Shown: piece by piece, positions 23,660-35,706 of the stretch | Layout of the letters: each line of letters opens with the position of its first letter | How positions within the stretch are numbered: the stretch's first letter is position 1 | DNA from: Tetrapyrgos nigripes | Taxonomy: Eukaryota > Basidiomycota > Agaricomycetes > Agaricales > Campanellaceae | Assembly: GCA_013368315.1 (NCBI GenBank) | Contig: JAACJM010000039.1 | Coordinates: forward strand, 434,001-498,000 | Reading direction: 5' to 3' | Length of the DNA stretch: 64,000 nt | Translations under genes and position numbers: made by a program | Notes under the pieces: generated by a model | What the model saw: only the letters and a program-made list of their open reading frames with translations | The model's database searches: none | Told to the model about the DNA's origin: nothing

Positions 23660-24784
23660 AACTGCAAGAAGCCTGCTCCCATCTCTTTTGAGGCTGTCTA
23701 TATCCATAAAGAATCCTGTTTGCAAGATTTTCTTGACAAGGTGCTCAAGCCTATTCAGTCCTCAGGCAATCTCCATCCAGGTACCCACCTAAAGTATATG
23801 ATTGTTTGAGGGGAGCTGTGTTCGAAAACCTTCCTTTCTTGTCAATAAAGAGGTATAAGGATATGATCAAGCAGGTAAAGAAGAAGGCAAATCCTGAGCT
23901 GAAGTTGACAATTGAGGAGCTTGAGGTGTGTGGTTGTATCCTTATACTTTATGTGCTCAATTGACTGCTTTCTACACTAGCAACCAGTACCTGAAGGTTC
24001 TCAAGAGCCTGATCATCCAGAGGAGTCTGAGAACCAACAGCATTGCTCAAAATGGCACAAGAAGGTATGTTGTTTGGTGTACATCTACCTTAGCATGTGG
24101 GGATTTACTTTTATAGGACCATGTACCTTCAAGAGAGGAGCGAGAGATTACAGACTTCATCAAGAGGCTTCAAGACTGCCACAAGTGTGAAGATGCTTGT
24201 TGTAAAGCAGGTGGTGCTGCAACTTGCTTGGTCAGAGCAGACTCAATGCACATGCACCTTACACCACAGATCCTGTGTTACTGGGCCTCTTGTATGGTGA
24301 GTTTGTCATTTGCATAAAGCTTAGTCACCAAGATGGTGTAGATCTCAACACTCCACCTGAGGATCTGCCTAGTGGTGATACAGATACTGACAACATCACT
24401 ATGTTGGCTGCCTGCTGCCACTGTCAGACTTTGGAGGATTCACAGATGCCTAATATTACTGTCAATGTTGGTGGACTCAACATGCTTACATCAGAGATCT
24501 GCACTCTCATTCAATGGAGCCCCAAGGCTGTGCATTCCCACTCTAGTACTCCATCTTCCTCAACTTCTCTACCTGTTCCCACTACTGCAAGACTTGATCT
24601 AGATGATCCCCACATCAAGACTGAATATTGGCTGAAAGACCAAACTCTTGCAAAGCTAGCTGCAATTGATGTTACTGGCTTACATGTGTTGGCTTATATC
24701 ACTGACAATGATCTCAAGGATGCTGGGTTGTCTGTTAGTGAGTGTGCTGACATCCACTGGGCAGTGGATGTGTGGAAGAGCTGA
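23660..24784 (+). pseudogene. Uncharacterised multi-exon fungal gene, interrupted two codons before its stop
   Basis: Exons join cleanly: PISFEAVYIHKESCLQDFLD (23675-23780), NLPFLSIKRYKDMIKQVKKK (23833-23890), an acidic/His segment SEEN-like PDHPEESENQQHCSKWHKK, EEREITDFIKRLQDCHKCED with Cys pairs, LTPQILCYWASCM (24255-24297), and a Thr/Ser-rich linker, then a C-terminal helical block with WLKDQTLAKLAAIDVTGL and DNDLKDAGLSVSECADIHWA that weakly resembles a SAM domain. Introns are short GT-AG (for example 24299-24321). The block order resembles a fungal family of unknown function that I recall but cannot name. The gypsy element at 24782 enters the codon after WK; its first bases create a TGA, so the frame still ends almost normally. 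The original last codons and TAA continue at 36542-36550. Confidence 0.6.
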
Positions 24785-25594
24785 TACGAGCTGACCCGTG
24801 TTGGCAGTAGACTGATGGTGGGATATGATAAGTATGAACGAGCTGTAAGACTGGTAAGGCTTCGTTTTGGTACACGCTAGGCAGATGTATGTTCTATACG
24901 CGTGGAGGAATAGAATTGTTTTAAGGAAATAGGGATAGAGTTGAATTGAATGAAAGGTGAGGGTTGTTTGTATTGGTACTCAACTTTGAAATTTAATTGT
25001 AATGATAGATGGCGGTTAAGTGGATTATATTGGTTGATTGAATGCGAATGATGTAGTTGATAATGGTGGCGTGTTGGTGTTGTTGAGCGTGCGACGTTGT
25101 TCTCTTAGAGAAAAAAGGTCAACGTTAAGATAAAATTGCAAGCTAAGGCTTGTAGTAGAGCCTTAGTCTTTAAGTACTAGTACAGGTGAGAAAATTTTAA
25201 ATAGTATACCCTCGTTTTTCTCCTCGCCTCTTCTTCTTTCTCAGCAATTAGTTACCAGCTGATTTTTTACTTGTTGCCTTGTCCACTTTTTTCCCTTGCT
25301 TTCTCGCCTCATTCCTTTTCTTTTTGCACTCTAGGCCCCTTACTCATGTTTAAAGCCTGTCGTTTCTATTGGACATCCCACATTGCATCAACATGTGATA
25401 GTCCTCATTTTCCTGTGATGCCATATAATCCAATCCTCGTTCTTTGAGCTGTTGGTATCCTTTATTCACTACTATCCCCATTTATCTTCACTTTTTCCCA
25501 CATTTGGTTTTTCATTCTCAGTATGTCCGGACTGATCTTTTTATGTCTTGCAGCAATCCTGACGCCTCACATCCTTCTTGGTTAGTTCGTAACA
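24782..25594 (-). repeat. gypsy-1 3' LTR (813 bp)
   Basis: On the plus strand it runs TGATACGAGC to TTCGTAACA. It differs from the other LTR mainly at CpG positions and by a 19-bp gap near 25470. It contains a perfect hairpin: CTAAGGCT at 25143-25150, loop TGTAGTAG, AGCCTTAG at 25159-25166. Confidence 0.93.
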
Positions 25595-25806
25595 TTACCC
25601 TCCTCTTAGGGCTGAGCCCTCGAAGCCCTTGTGGTCCCTTCTACGTTTCCTCGTGTCGATAGCCGATATCTTTGTTTTTTTTTTTGATTAGTATCCATTT
25701 ATTCCACTTTGATGCAACTGGAGTCTGCTGTTGTTTCCTTTTTTAGGTTTTAAATTGGTAAGCATTCCTTACAATGTGGCGACGTTGGTGAGGGCCCCTT
25801 TTCTCC

Positions 25807-25814
25807 TATAAAAG
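25807..25814 (+). promoter_or_regulatory. TATA box of the antisense gene in gypsy-1
   Basis: TATAAAAG lies outside the LTR, 56 bp before the ATG at 25870, on the strand opposite to gag-pol. The spacing fits a core promoter with a start site near 25840. Confidence 0.5.
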
Positions 25815-25869
25815 CTGGGTATCCTGCCCTGAGTTTGGTCCATCCGCACACTTGTGGTTTTATGCTCGC

Positions 25870-27300
25870 ATGGATTCTTCTCAACTGATACAGCTCACAT
25901 TTCACCTCCATTTTGAGACGACATACATCCCAGGTCAGCTGAAATTGTTGCTGATGATCGACTTTCGATGTACGTGTTGACTTTGCCAGGAAGGTTTTCT
26001 TGATTTTAGGTCACGCTCTTCGAACATTCCTGATATCATTCAGGTGCGAAGTGAATGTGCAACTCTGAGAATGGAATTAGAGGCTTTGAGAACTGAAGTG
26101 GATAGGCTTTTGGATGAGAGAGCCTGTCTTCTTTCCGACATGGACCATGAACGTCAACAATTTGACGAGTGAGTTATTTTTTTATTTATTTAGGTGACAT
26201 GATTTAGGAAATGACCCCGTTGTAGGTTTGCCACTACTATGTGAGCGAAGGTGGTGGAAGTGGAAGGAGGTGTTGGTGAGTTTTCCTATTTGTTTTCCCA
26301 TCCTGTCGTTTTTTTATTTTTTATTTTAATGACCTGCTTCCTCCAGATTTCCTCCATCGTGCTCTGACTTGTGTCTCGAACTTGTGAGTGCGTTGTTTTT
26401 ATGGGAATGCTGATCGTTGCTCAACTACTGTAGGGATGGTTCAATCGGGAGCAGGTACAGCCATGTCTCTGGTTCACGAGGCTATTAACGATGGGAATAT
26501 GGATATTATTCACGATCGTTTTAAGGTGGTGAGTGCTGCGTTGGACGTGCTTTTTACGACCATGAACCATGTTTCTGATAGTTCCAAAGCCACCATTGGA
26601 ATTGTTTCCGATGCTGAGGAACGTTTCATGAAACATTTCGCTATGGAGGAAAAGAATGGTCTTTATCCGTGCATGGTTGGCGTATCATTTTTCTGTTCTT
26701 TGTCCTGATCCATTTTTATTTTTTATTTTTAGGGTGCCTTTCGCCTTTCCCTATGCTCTCCCCATCTATTTTCCTCAGATTCCTTCTGTTACCTCAATTG
26801 ATTGTCCCATCATCAATCCTGCTTTCGACTACCATTTCTCTTGACAATGTTGTCGAGGATCCCTCGCCTCCTGTTTCTGATCCAGCCTCTACCTCTTCGT
26901 TGTCCTCGGTCCCACCTGTAGTTGAGCCTCCTACCAACCCTCCTGAGGGTAGGCGACAATCTTATAGGCCCAGACGTAAACCTTGTTCCCCATACAACTT
27001 TGATTATTCTTATCATCCTTCATCCTCTCGTCGTCAATCTCATAATAGGTATTCCTCCAGCTAACTTTTTCTTTCTATTTGTAGTACTCAATTGACTCGT
27101 TTCATAGTCAATCGCATAGGGCTACTGAAAGCGGTGGATTGGAGCCTGGTGAAATCCAGACCACTCCTGCTCCTAGTTCTTCCCATCCACATACTGCTCC
27201 TCATGCTCGCACTCAGACTGGTATTCGTGAAGCTCGTGTCACTCGTACTGGTGTCAAGTCTGGATCGGTCAACGATTCCTTTGCGAATCTGTCACTCTAG
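25870..27300 (+). CDS. Antisense, intron-containing accessory gene inside gypsy-1
   Basis: Runs opposite to gag-pol between the chromodomain and the 3' LTR. A TATA box precedes ATG 25870 (MDSSQLIQLTFHLHF). Coding-like exons separated by GT-AG introns follow: a leucine-rich coiled coil with ECATLRMELEALRTEVDRLL (26045-26170); a helical block SLVHEAINDGNMDIIHDRF and MNHVSDSSKATIGIVSDAEE (26435-26675); a Ser/Pro-rich part VVEDPSPPVSDPASTSSLS (26850-26930) turning Arg/Tyr-rich (GRRQSYRPRRKP); and, after an intron at about 27050-27106, a Ser/His/Thr tail ending SVNDSFANLSL with TAG at 27298-27300. The first two exon junctions do not keep phase as I read them, so either the model or the gene is damaged there. 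Product unknown: coiled coil plus disordered basic tail. It is not an envelope protein as far as I can see (no signal peptide or transmembrane pattern). Confidence 0.5.
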
Positions 27301-27720
27301 AGAGGGAGTATTTTGCAGTGGGAATTGAAGATTTGAGTATCCTGATCTGAATTATGTCCCCATCCTATGTCCCAATACACCTTATATGTTCTCTATGATT
27401 TCTCGTTGTCCATGAGGCTTTTAGCCTGTCCTTCTACTGGTTGTAGTTTGTAGCATGCTCCTTGAATATCATCCTTGTTGTTGCATTCTCTTTTATCTCT
27501 TTCTTCTTGATTCCCATCTTCAAGCTGCGAGGTTATCGGATTTTTACAATTCTCGTCATGGTCAGGGTTGGGATGATTTTGGTGCATTTTGTTACTCCCG
27601 GTAGTGTTGAGATGGAGCTGCTGAATATCCAAATTTGTTTCGGTGCTTATGGATGGCGAAGGTGCCTTTGATATTGTAGATGGAGAAGGTTCTAGTTTCT
27701 ATTTTTTCCCATTAGGGTTG
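27301..27720. other. gypsy-1 spacer between the antisense gene and pol
   Basis: Separates the 3' ends of two convergent coding regions. It contains no convincing coding sequence; frames of 69-79 codons on both strands have no motif. It may hold the terminators of both transcripts. Confidence 0.4.
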
Positions 27721-30667
27721 TCATTTCTGCAACTGGAACCTAGGTGAGTGTCGTCTTTCTGTTTCTGTTGGTTGCAACTGTGTGGTTATTGGGGGCTGGA
27801 ACCTGGGCAACCTTTTTCCCCTTTCCAAGGCATCCATCTGTTCCTTGGTTGCATTCAGTTTTTCTGGATGGAGTCGTTGGTAGTCTTCTAGGCTGTCCAA
27901 CACGTGTTTGAATTGTTGCAATGGTTCCCAGGTATCCTCCTCTTCATTGTATCCCCTCCATCGTACTAAAAACTTCAAGACTCCTCTCTCTAGTTTTGAG
28001 TCAATTATACATTCAATCTCATATATTCCTTTTTCCTCATTAACGATTACCGTTTCGTGGGGTGGTGGTTGGGGTTCCTTTCGTAGTTGGTCAGGGTAGT
28101 ACTTGGTTAGGAGTAGGTTAGTTTATTTTGCTCATCGATTTCAGAAGTCGTAACCGGTACACATGAGATCCCACTTTGTCGACTATCTTCAGTGGGCCAA
28201 CCCTTTTATAGTCTAGCTTTTTGGTACTCCTTTTTGTCTTCAAGTTCTTGGTGTTCAGCCAAACTTCCATTCCCACCTCAAATTCATCGGGTGAGTCTTT
28301 CCTTTTCTCATCATATCGTTCTTTTGTCCTTAGGTTAATCCTTTTTATCTCTTCTTTGAGATAACTGTGGACTTCCGCAATGTCCTTAGCTTTCTGTTGG
28401 GCTGCGTGATTGCTGACTCCTTTGACGGCATAGGATAATTGGGGTGGAATCCTTTATTTGCAAAGAAAGGGGAGACCCCTATTGCTTCATGAGGTGAGTC
28501 GTTGTAGACATATTCTGCTAGCCGCAATAGCTCATCCCAATCATCCTGATCATAGTTTACGTATAGGCGAAGGTATTGTTCCAAAGTTTGGTTGGTATGT
28601 TCGGTTTGTCCATCTGTTTCCAGGTGGTAGGCATTTGAAAAGTTTAATCTTATGTCCAGTATGTTGCATAATGCTCTCCAAAATTTAGATACAAACGTCG
28701 TTCCTCTGTCTGATACGATGTCGTCTGGCAATCTGTGTTTGAGAAATAGTTTCGATAGGTCCTCAGCTATGTCCGTAGTGTAGCAAGGAATGAAGATGCC
28801 CATTTTGGATAATCGACACACGACAACCATTATGGTGTCATACCCATGTGCCTTCGGGAGTTTGGTGATATGGTCAACAGAGATCGAGCTCCACGGTCGT
28901 CTCCCAATTGGTAAGGGTTTTAGGAGTCCATATGGTTTATGTCTTGATGCTTTTGCTCTGTGACAGGCTTCACAGGACCTAACATAGCTTTTAACGTCGC
29001 GATGAAGTTTTGGCCAGTAATATGTGCGTTGTATCATTTTGGCTGTTTTTCGAATTCTCGGATGTCCACAATTGTGTCATGATGGTTTTGTAGAACTTCT
29101 AGTCGGAGGTTTCCTTCACTAGGGACGTAGATCAATCTGTTCTGTAGTAGGAGTCCAGTTCTGGTCCTTCTGCAATCCGCTTTCCTTCAACGAACAATCT
29201 GTCTTTGGTACATGCTCTTATCTTTTTTAGCAGTAAATCCTCGTTCATGATAGCAGTGGCACATAGCTGTTCTGGTGGTATCAAGATTTTTTCATTGTGG
29301 CTATTTCTGGATTCAATTTCTGTTTTCCTGGGGTATACATCAGCTCATCATGTGAGTGCATCTGGTTTCCCTCCTAGTCTTCCTGGCCGATAGTTGATGG
29401 TGAAATTGAAACTGGATAGGAACTCTGACCAACGGGCTTGCCTATGACTCAGCTTCTTTGTTGTTGTGAAGAACTGTAGATTATTGTGGTCTGTATAGAC
29501 TTCAATTGGGTAGCGCGACCCTTCAAGGTAGGCACGCCACTGTTTGAAGGAGTCTACAATTGCTAACAGTTCTTTGTCGTATATGTCATAATTTAATTCG
29601 GCTTGTCCCATTGATCGAGTGTAGAAGGCCACTGGATGGATTTCGCCAGTTTCGGGGTGAGGTTGGGATATTACTCCAGCTATCGCATAATCTGACATGT
29701 CAGATTCTACCACGATGGGGAGATTTGGATCAAAATGTCGTAAAATTGGAGCCTCGGTAAATGCTTCTTTTAGTAAGTCGAAAACATTCTGACATTGCCG
29801 GGTCCATTGGTAGGGCTTGTTTTTTGAAGTCAGAGCTGTCAGGGGTTTTACAATCCCAGAATAGTTATTGATGAATCTCTGATAGAAGTTTGCAAAGCCT
29901 AAAAAACTTTGGACTTCCTTAACACAGGTTGGTTCTTTCCAATTTTTGATAACCTCTACTTTTTTAGGATCCATCTTAACTCCTTCTGGCGATACCAGGA
30001 CACCCAAATATTCCACTGTATCTGTGTGGAACTCACATTTAGACAGCTTGAGGTGTAAGTCGTTCCTTTCCAATCTCCTTAACACTTCCTGGACATCTTG
30101 AACATGAACTTCTTCGTTTTCCGAAAAGATTAAGATGTCGTCAAGGTAGATGACTACCTTGACGTCCACCATATCGTGAAAAATATCGTTCATGAACTGT
30201 TGGAAAACTGATGGGGCATTGGTCAATCCAAATGGCATGACCAAATATTCGAAAGCTCCATATCTTGTTCTGAACACCATTTTCCATTCATGCCTTCCGC
30301 TACTCTCACGTTGTTGTATCCCACTCGTAAGTCTAGTTTTGTGAAGATTTTTCGCTTTTTGGAGTCTGTTGATTAAGTCTCCTATCAATGGTAATGGGTA
30401 TCGATTTTTTATTGTGATTTTGTTTAGGGCTTGGAAGTCAATACACATCCTTAGTGTGCCATCCTTCTTTTTTGTGAACAATACTGGTGCTCCTATAGGT
30501 GATTTGGATGCATGAATGAATCCCTTCCCCAACATTTCATCCAAATAGTCCTTCAAGGCTTTCAATTCTGTTTCCGACATATTGTACAGTTTTCCAGGTG
30601 GGGGTAGGGGGTTGTCCCCAGTATCAATGGTGACGTCAAATGGTCTATGGGGTGGCATACGCAACAC
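27721..30667 (-). pseudogene. gypsy-1 pol: reverse transcriptase, RNase H, integrase, chromodomain
   Basis: Long minus-strand open frame 30667-29348 encodes reverse transcriptase and RNase H: KDGTLRMCIDFQALNKITI, PFGLTNAPSVFQQFMNDIF, the catalytic VVIYLDDILIFSENEEVH, and RNase H ESDMSDYAI with DKELLAIVDSFKQWRAYLEG and VYTDHNNLQFF. Integrase follows (29037-28345): the zinc-binding CEACHRAKASRHKP, SVDHITKLPKAHGYDTI with the first Asp, DDIVSDRGTTFVSKFW with the second, and TDGQTEHTNQTLEQYLR with the Glu. A chromodomain ends the protein (27978-27721: KFLVRWRGYNEEEDTWEP). Stops and frame changes lie between RNase H and integrase (29050-29350, including stops near 29130) and between integrase and chromodomain, so pol is broken although the catalytic residues survive. 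Confidence 0.93.
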
Positions 30668-30893
30668 TTCTTTCCCTGAGAAGATGTGTCTCCATGAGTG
30701 GTATTCTTCTGGTACAAGTCATTTAATTTCTTCCTCCTCCTTTTTCGTGTCTTCCTCCTCCCTTTCTTTTAGGGCACTAGTTCTTCCCATCATTTTCTCG
30801 GTATCGATACTTATTTCGTCGTCGATTGGTTTGATATAGAGTGAAAAGATTTCACATCCATGTTTGATCAGAGATGCGAAGGGTGCTGTGCGA

Positions 30894-31499
30894 TTAGACT
30901 GATGAAAGGTGCTTTTTTCTCCTCTTTCTCTGGTGGTGGAGCTTTGTCAACTGGTATTGTCCTCTCTTGGCCCTCATTCGCGGTTTTGAGTTGGTTTTCT
31001 GTAGTAGACGGGGTGGATGCAGGGTGATTTCTATTGGGTAGATCCCCCTGTAGTATTCTTCCACCTCATCTTCTTGTAGAAGGAGAGGGTCGTCCAGTCC
31101 TAGCATTAGGAATTGGGGTACTTCTTCTGGTTCCTCTTCTATGGTTACACTCGGTGTAGGACCAGGTATACAGAGATTTTCGACAATGGAGCCTCTGATC
31201 TTTTCCCCCCTTCGAAGGCAATGGTAAGGTTTTTTCCAGTCAATATGGGGATTATATTCCCTCAGCCATTTGAACCCCAGTATGGCTTGTGCGTCTGGGT
31301 GTAATTTCGTTACTAACATCTCCTCCTGATGTTCGGTCCCATCCTCAAATTGTATTGTGGCGTGGATCTTTTCTTTAATCATTCCTGATGATGTGTTAGG
31401 GGGAGAGGTTTTCGGTAAATTTTTGAGCAAGTGTTGATAATTTATTGCCAGATTATGATCAATAAATGATCGCGAGGCTCCTGAATCAATCAAAGTCAT
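30894..31499 (-). CDS. gypsy-1 retropepsin-like protease region
   Basis: Opens with MTLIDSGASRSFIDHNLA, the D-S-G active site of a retroviral-type aspartic protease. AQAILGFKWLREYNPHIDW, the conserved second half, lies near 31265-31225. It sits between the gag zinc knuckle and reverse transcriptase as expected. The frame changes at its end before pol. It acts as a dimer to cut the polyprotein. Confidence 0.85.
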   Translation of the reverse strand: MTLIDSGASRSFIDHNLAINYQHLLKNLPKTSPPNTSSGMIKEKIHATIQFEDGTEHQEEMLVTKLHPDAQAILGFKWLREYNPHIDWKKPYHCLRRGEKIRGSIVENLCIPGPTPSVTIEEEPEEVPQFLMLGLDDPLLLQEDEVEEYYRGIYPIEITLHPPRLLQKTNSKPRMRAKRGQYQLTKLHHQRKRRKKHLSSV

Positions 31500-31825
31500 C
31501 GTTAAACATTTTTGTTTTTATGATAAAGGACTGTTCTGATCGTGAAGTGATAGTAATGGGTGTGTTGCTATTTTTGATTTTGTTGATTTTGACTTTGTTA
31601 CTTGGTACAATAGACGCTCTAATTATGGCAGGAGTGGTTAGATCGAATTTGGTTTGTGGGCTCAGAGGTCGGGAAGAGGTTTCAATGGCTCCTGAGCCCC
31701 TTCCTCATTTCCCGATTCTTCTCTTTCTTGATTTTCTCGAGATTCTTTGTCCCTGTCTAGGAAGAATAACAATTGCAGGTGTTTCTTCTTCAATCACTAT
31801 CCCCACTTGAGCCGTCTCCTCGTCT

Positions 31826-34800
31826 ACCACTCCTGGATTATTTTCGGGGGGACAGTCATTCCAATAATGACCCTCTCCACCACAATGAAGGCATAACCCA
31901 TTTCTATATCTTCGATCTTGTTCTTCCCAGGTTATTCAAATTATAGGTTGATTTTTTGAATCAGTCGGTGATTGTGCAGCTCTGCCCTGTACCCCAGGGT
32001 TACGGTTCGTGTTCCTATTTCTGTTTAGCTGTGTCGTTGGTCCGGGTCCTGCTTGTGCGTTTGTCATATTATATTGCTGACCCTTATTTCCTATAGGAAC
32101 TGCAGGTACTGCATCAGTTACTCGGTTCGAATTTCCGAATCCCACTGAAAGCCCTGCTTCCAGGAATGATGCTCATGCTCTGTCCATGTCTATAGGTTGG
32201 TTTCTAACCCCTTTGTAAGTTTCAGGGATCCTTCCTGGTAATGTCAGTCTATTTCTTAGACTCGGTGTAATTTGTCTGAGAAGTTTCCATTGCTTTGCTG
32301 GATCGTTGTATTGTGTGAGTAGGGCCGCATCTTCGAAATCGGGTAATGAAATCTGTGAATGCTTCGTTGGTACGCTGGAATGTTCGATCCAGAGTGGCTT
32401 GCACATGCAGCATTTCGTTGTGGACTCCAAAAATCTCCCCAAAAAGGCAGTCGAAATTTGGTCCAATCATGTAATGCCCCTATTTGTCTATACAGTTCTA
32501 ATATCTCTTTTTCGACCAGTGTTTGGTAAAATCTAGCTGCTGATCCTGTCAAATATGAAGATGCAAATAAGATTTTTGCTCGTTCAGCGTTATACATGGT
32601 GGGTTTGGCCGTAAACATCCATAAGCAATCACTGATGAAGGATCTCCACAGCTGCCAATCAGTGCCGTCAAAAGGTTCAGGTTTTCGAATTTCTAGTTTG
32701 GCCTCCATGGCCAACTGCTCTCTTCTTAATCGATCCCTTTCAGTCTGTCCGTTGGCTATCCCTGGAGGTCCCATTTCTTCCCGTTCTCCTGGTGGGCCAC
32801 ATTCCCCTTGTGAGCCTCTTTCTCCTCTGGGCCCTTGTTCTCTGCGTTCTCCTTTTGGTCCTCTCCGTCCGTCGTCCCTCTCATGATACAGATCATTAGG
32901 ATCATTTGGGTCAGGGGGACCACCACCTGATCTTCCCATCGAAATACCCATTCTTTCTGGTGCTGTCGTAAAAGACTTGGGGTTTGATGACAGAGTTATT
33001 GATGAATGGGGTGGTATAGGGGATGGGGATCTGCCTCCTCCCCTTCCTGGTGGCGGTGATGGGGGAGGTGCTCCTCCTCCTGTTGCTCTGGATGTGAAAT
33101 ATTGGGAATATTTATTCAAATAATCTTCTGGGTATTCTTGTTCATTATCGTATTCCTGGAATGGGATGTCATCTTGTATTCTTGAACTTGACCCTTGTTG
33201 GTTGTCCCCTCTGACTGGCTGTTTTCCCTTCAAGTGTGGGGGATTTGTGGGGTACTATTGGTACCTTCAGAGTGGTTCGATCTCAGAGAATTTGTTGTTC
33301 TGACTATAGTAGTTGTCGGGATTTCTCTTATTATTCCTTCCAGTAAGAATTCTGCTTCTTCCAAAGGTTGTATTGTTGTTGGTTCTTCCTCTACTATTCC
33401 CAGAGCAGTTTCGTCCCTTCGCTCCTCTTCCTCGTCGGTTATGGTTTCCTTCCCCTTTCGTTAGGTGGTGTACTTGTACTTGTAGCAATACGGGCTCTTT
33501 TGCTTGTTGTTAGATTGGGCCTCTAGGGCATTGGTTTTCTAGGACCCTCTGAGAAGCCATACTAGGTCCTGGAGTGTGCGTATACCCACTCCTTCAAATT
33601 TGTCCTGGTAAAATCCTATTTTCCTGAGGAGTGTACTTGGGTTCGTACTTGTGGATTCTGTGAGTTTGTTCCTCCATTCTGACTCGGTGTCTTTCAGTTG
33701 TTCTTCCTTCAGTCCCCTCTGTTTCTACCGTTATCATTCTTGTTGTTTGAGTTGTTGGTGATCTCCGACTTTCTCTCATGACATTACTGTCTAGGTGAAG
33801 GGGTGTATCATAAGAAGGTGGCATCACTGTTGGTGAGAGTAATTGTCTTTCCATAGGGTTTTCCAGGCAGTTAATTGTTGTTTCCCCTCTCCGTCATGTT
33901 GTTTCATCTGTCGATGAATCTGAAATTATGATGGGTGATTGGATAACCGGTGTATGATCCATATTTCTTTGTGTTGCTGAGTGGTTAAAGTTTCTAGGGT
34001 TGAAATTAAAATCATTGTTCTCGTTTTCAGGAACCAGATTTAAAAGAAGGGGATCCCTCATGGCCTGGTATATGGCATCCAGTGCTTCTACATAATCTGG
34101 ATTCAACAGTAGCACTCTGATGAATGCTGGTACTCTGGCTGGAGAGGCTCTCGCCAGGGAACGTATGTACTGAATCACTGTTTCATCTCCCCAATTTGAC
34201 GTTCCCGAAACTCCTAGGCTTCTAATAAACCTTCTTCCCCTTAGCGCTAGTTCATCTAACACATCCAATGCGTCTCTGAATTGTGGTGGTGTGCTACTCC
34301 TTGATCTTTCTCTTGGTAAAGAGTTATTCATTGATTCTCTTCTTGTTTGTCTGATGTTTACAGAATTAGTGCTCCAATAGCTTGGTGGAGGTCTGGTGTT
34401 ATTGATTTCCACCACTTCTCATGTAGCTGGGTTAATTCCTCTGGTACGTTGTGTGTAGGCACTGCCCAATACTGACTGGTATTGTTCTGAATAAGGTCTA
34501 TTATCAATTCGTATGGGGGTAGATGGGACTCTGCTCCCCAAAGAAGTAGTTACAGCAGAAGCTGATCTTCGTAGTCGTCCTCTTCCCCCTCCCCTTCCTC
34601 GTGTTGGCGTTGATCCGATAGTCGATCTAGAATTGAAACTTGTTGGTCTGGTGATGAAAGAGGGGTTGTTGACGATGGGGTCATTTCAGGCTAAATCATA
34701 TGTAGGGGGTGGGTTTCTTGCCCTAGGGTGTCCATGAGGGAGGGTCATATCTTCTTCGGCTCTTCTTCTTTCTCTTTCGTCCCTTAACTCATGATATCTT

Positions 34801-35677
34801 CGTGCTTGTCCCTCTAACCGATGTGCTCGTGCCTCAATTTCTTCAGTTGTCATGTTCTGAAGAACATTTTCTGGGATTCTTTTGGGAGCATTGGTCCAGT
34901 CTCGTATTTCGTTCCTAATTTCTTCTGTTCTCTCCTCTACTCTCTGTTCGTGTTGTCTCCTAACTTCTTCTAGGAATCCAGCTCCTATATTTGAAGTAGC
35001 CTCACTTTCTGTAGTTCTAGGTACGACAGTCAAGGACTCATTCTCGTTTTGTCGTTGTTGGCTTTGATTAGATGCTGCCGAAGCAGCTCTGGATAGTTGT
35101 TCGATGAAATTTGGTCGGGGACTGTGGTGCGTGGTTTTCGTGTGTGACTGGTGAGTGTCTTCTGGTTCCCTCAGATTGAGATTCTATTTGACGAATTTCC
35201 TCAGCTATGGTAGATGGTATGCAAACAGACCCTCTCAGACTTGAGAAGGATGATCCTGATGCCCTTCTCCCTTCTCGCCTCAACTCTTCTGATAAAACTA
35301 GATCGCCAGCTATAGGACTGTGTTGGTACTGCGTGTGTCGTAATACAATGTCGGATGGGGTAGCAGGTTGTGGTTGAACTCTATGCATTCTCTGGGAACG
35401 CTCAAAGTTCAATGGATTCAGTCCTGTTCCCCTGCTATCAGTGCTCCCCAAAATTTCCCTTCGTCCAGCTTCCCTGACTGCACTGTCAGACCTGCGTGTC
35501 ACCCAATACCCATCCTGGTGTTTCTGGTGATATAGATTGAGGTGTTGGATAGGCAACTCCTTGCAGATTTCCTGGGGTCCATTGTCCCCATGGTGTATCT
35601 GGTTCAATTTGTCCTGCATTAGGACGATCGTTCCCATTCTGATGCTCTTCAGTTTCAGTTTCAACACATGTAGACAT
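31826..35677 (-). pseudogene. gypsy-1 gag, with collagen-like and disordered segments, frameshifted
   Basis: Begins near 35677 (MSTCVETETEEHQNGNDRPN) and continues through at least five frames. A long basic/disordered N-terminal region spans 35700-33300, with an Arg/Glu coiled-coil block near 34700-35000. A Pro/Gly stretch follows (GGGAPPPSPPPGRGGG, about 33030), then a run of Gly-X-Y triplets (GPKGERREQGPRGERGSQGE, about 32870-32780), the capsid-like core KPEPFDGTDWQLWRSFISDC and ARFYQTLVEKE (32690-32500), and a CCHC zinc knuckle CLHCGGEGHYWNDC near 31890. Several stops and frame changes (for example near 35500, 33900, 33590, 32470 and 32170) show decay. The length, about 3.8 kb, is unusual for gag. 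Confidence 0.8.
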
Positions 35678-35706
35678 GTCTGATGGCGTGGAGGAGCTTG
35701 CAATTA

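Noticed and set aside
25870..27300. Envelope-like gene in gypsy-1
   Set aside because: The reading direction is opposite to gag-pol, and no signal peptide, transmembrane helix or cysteine pattern is visible.
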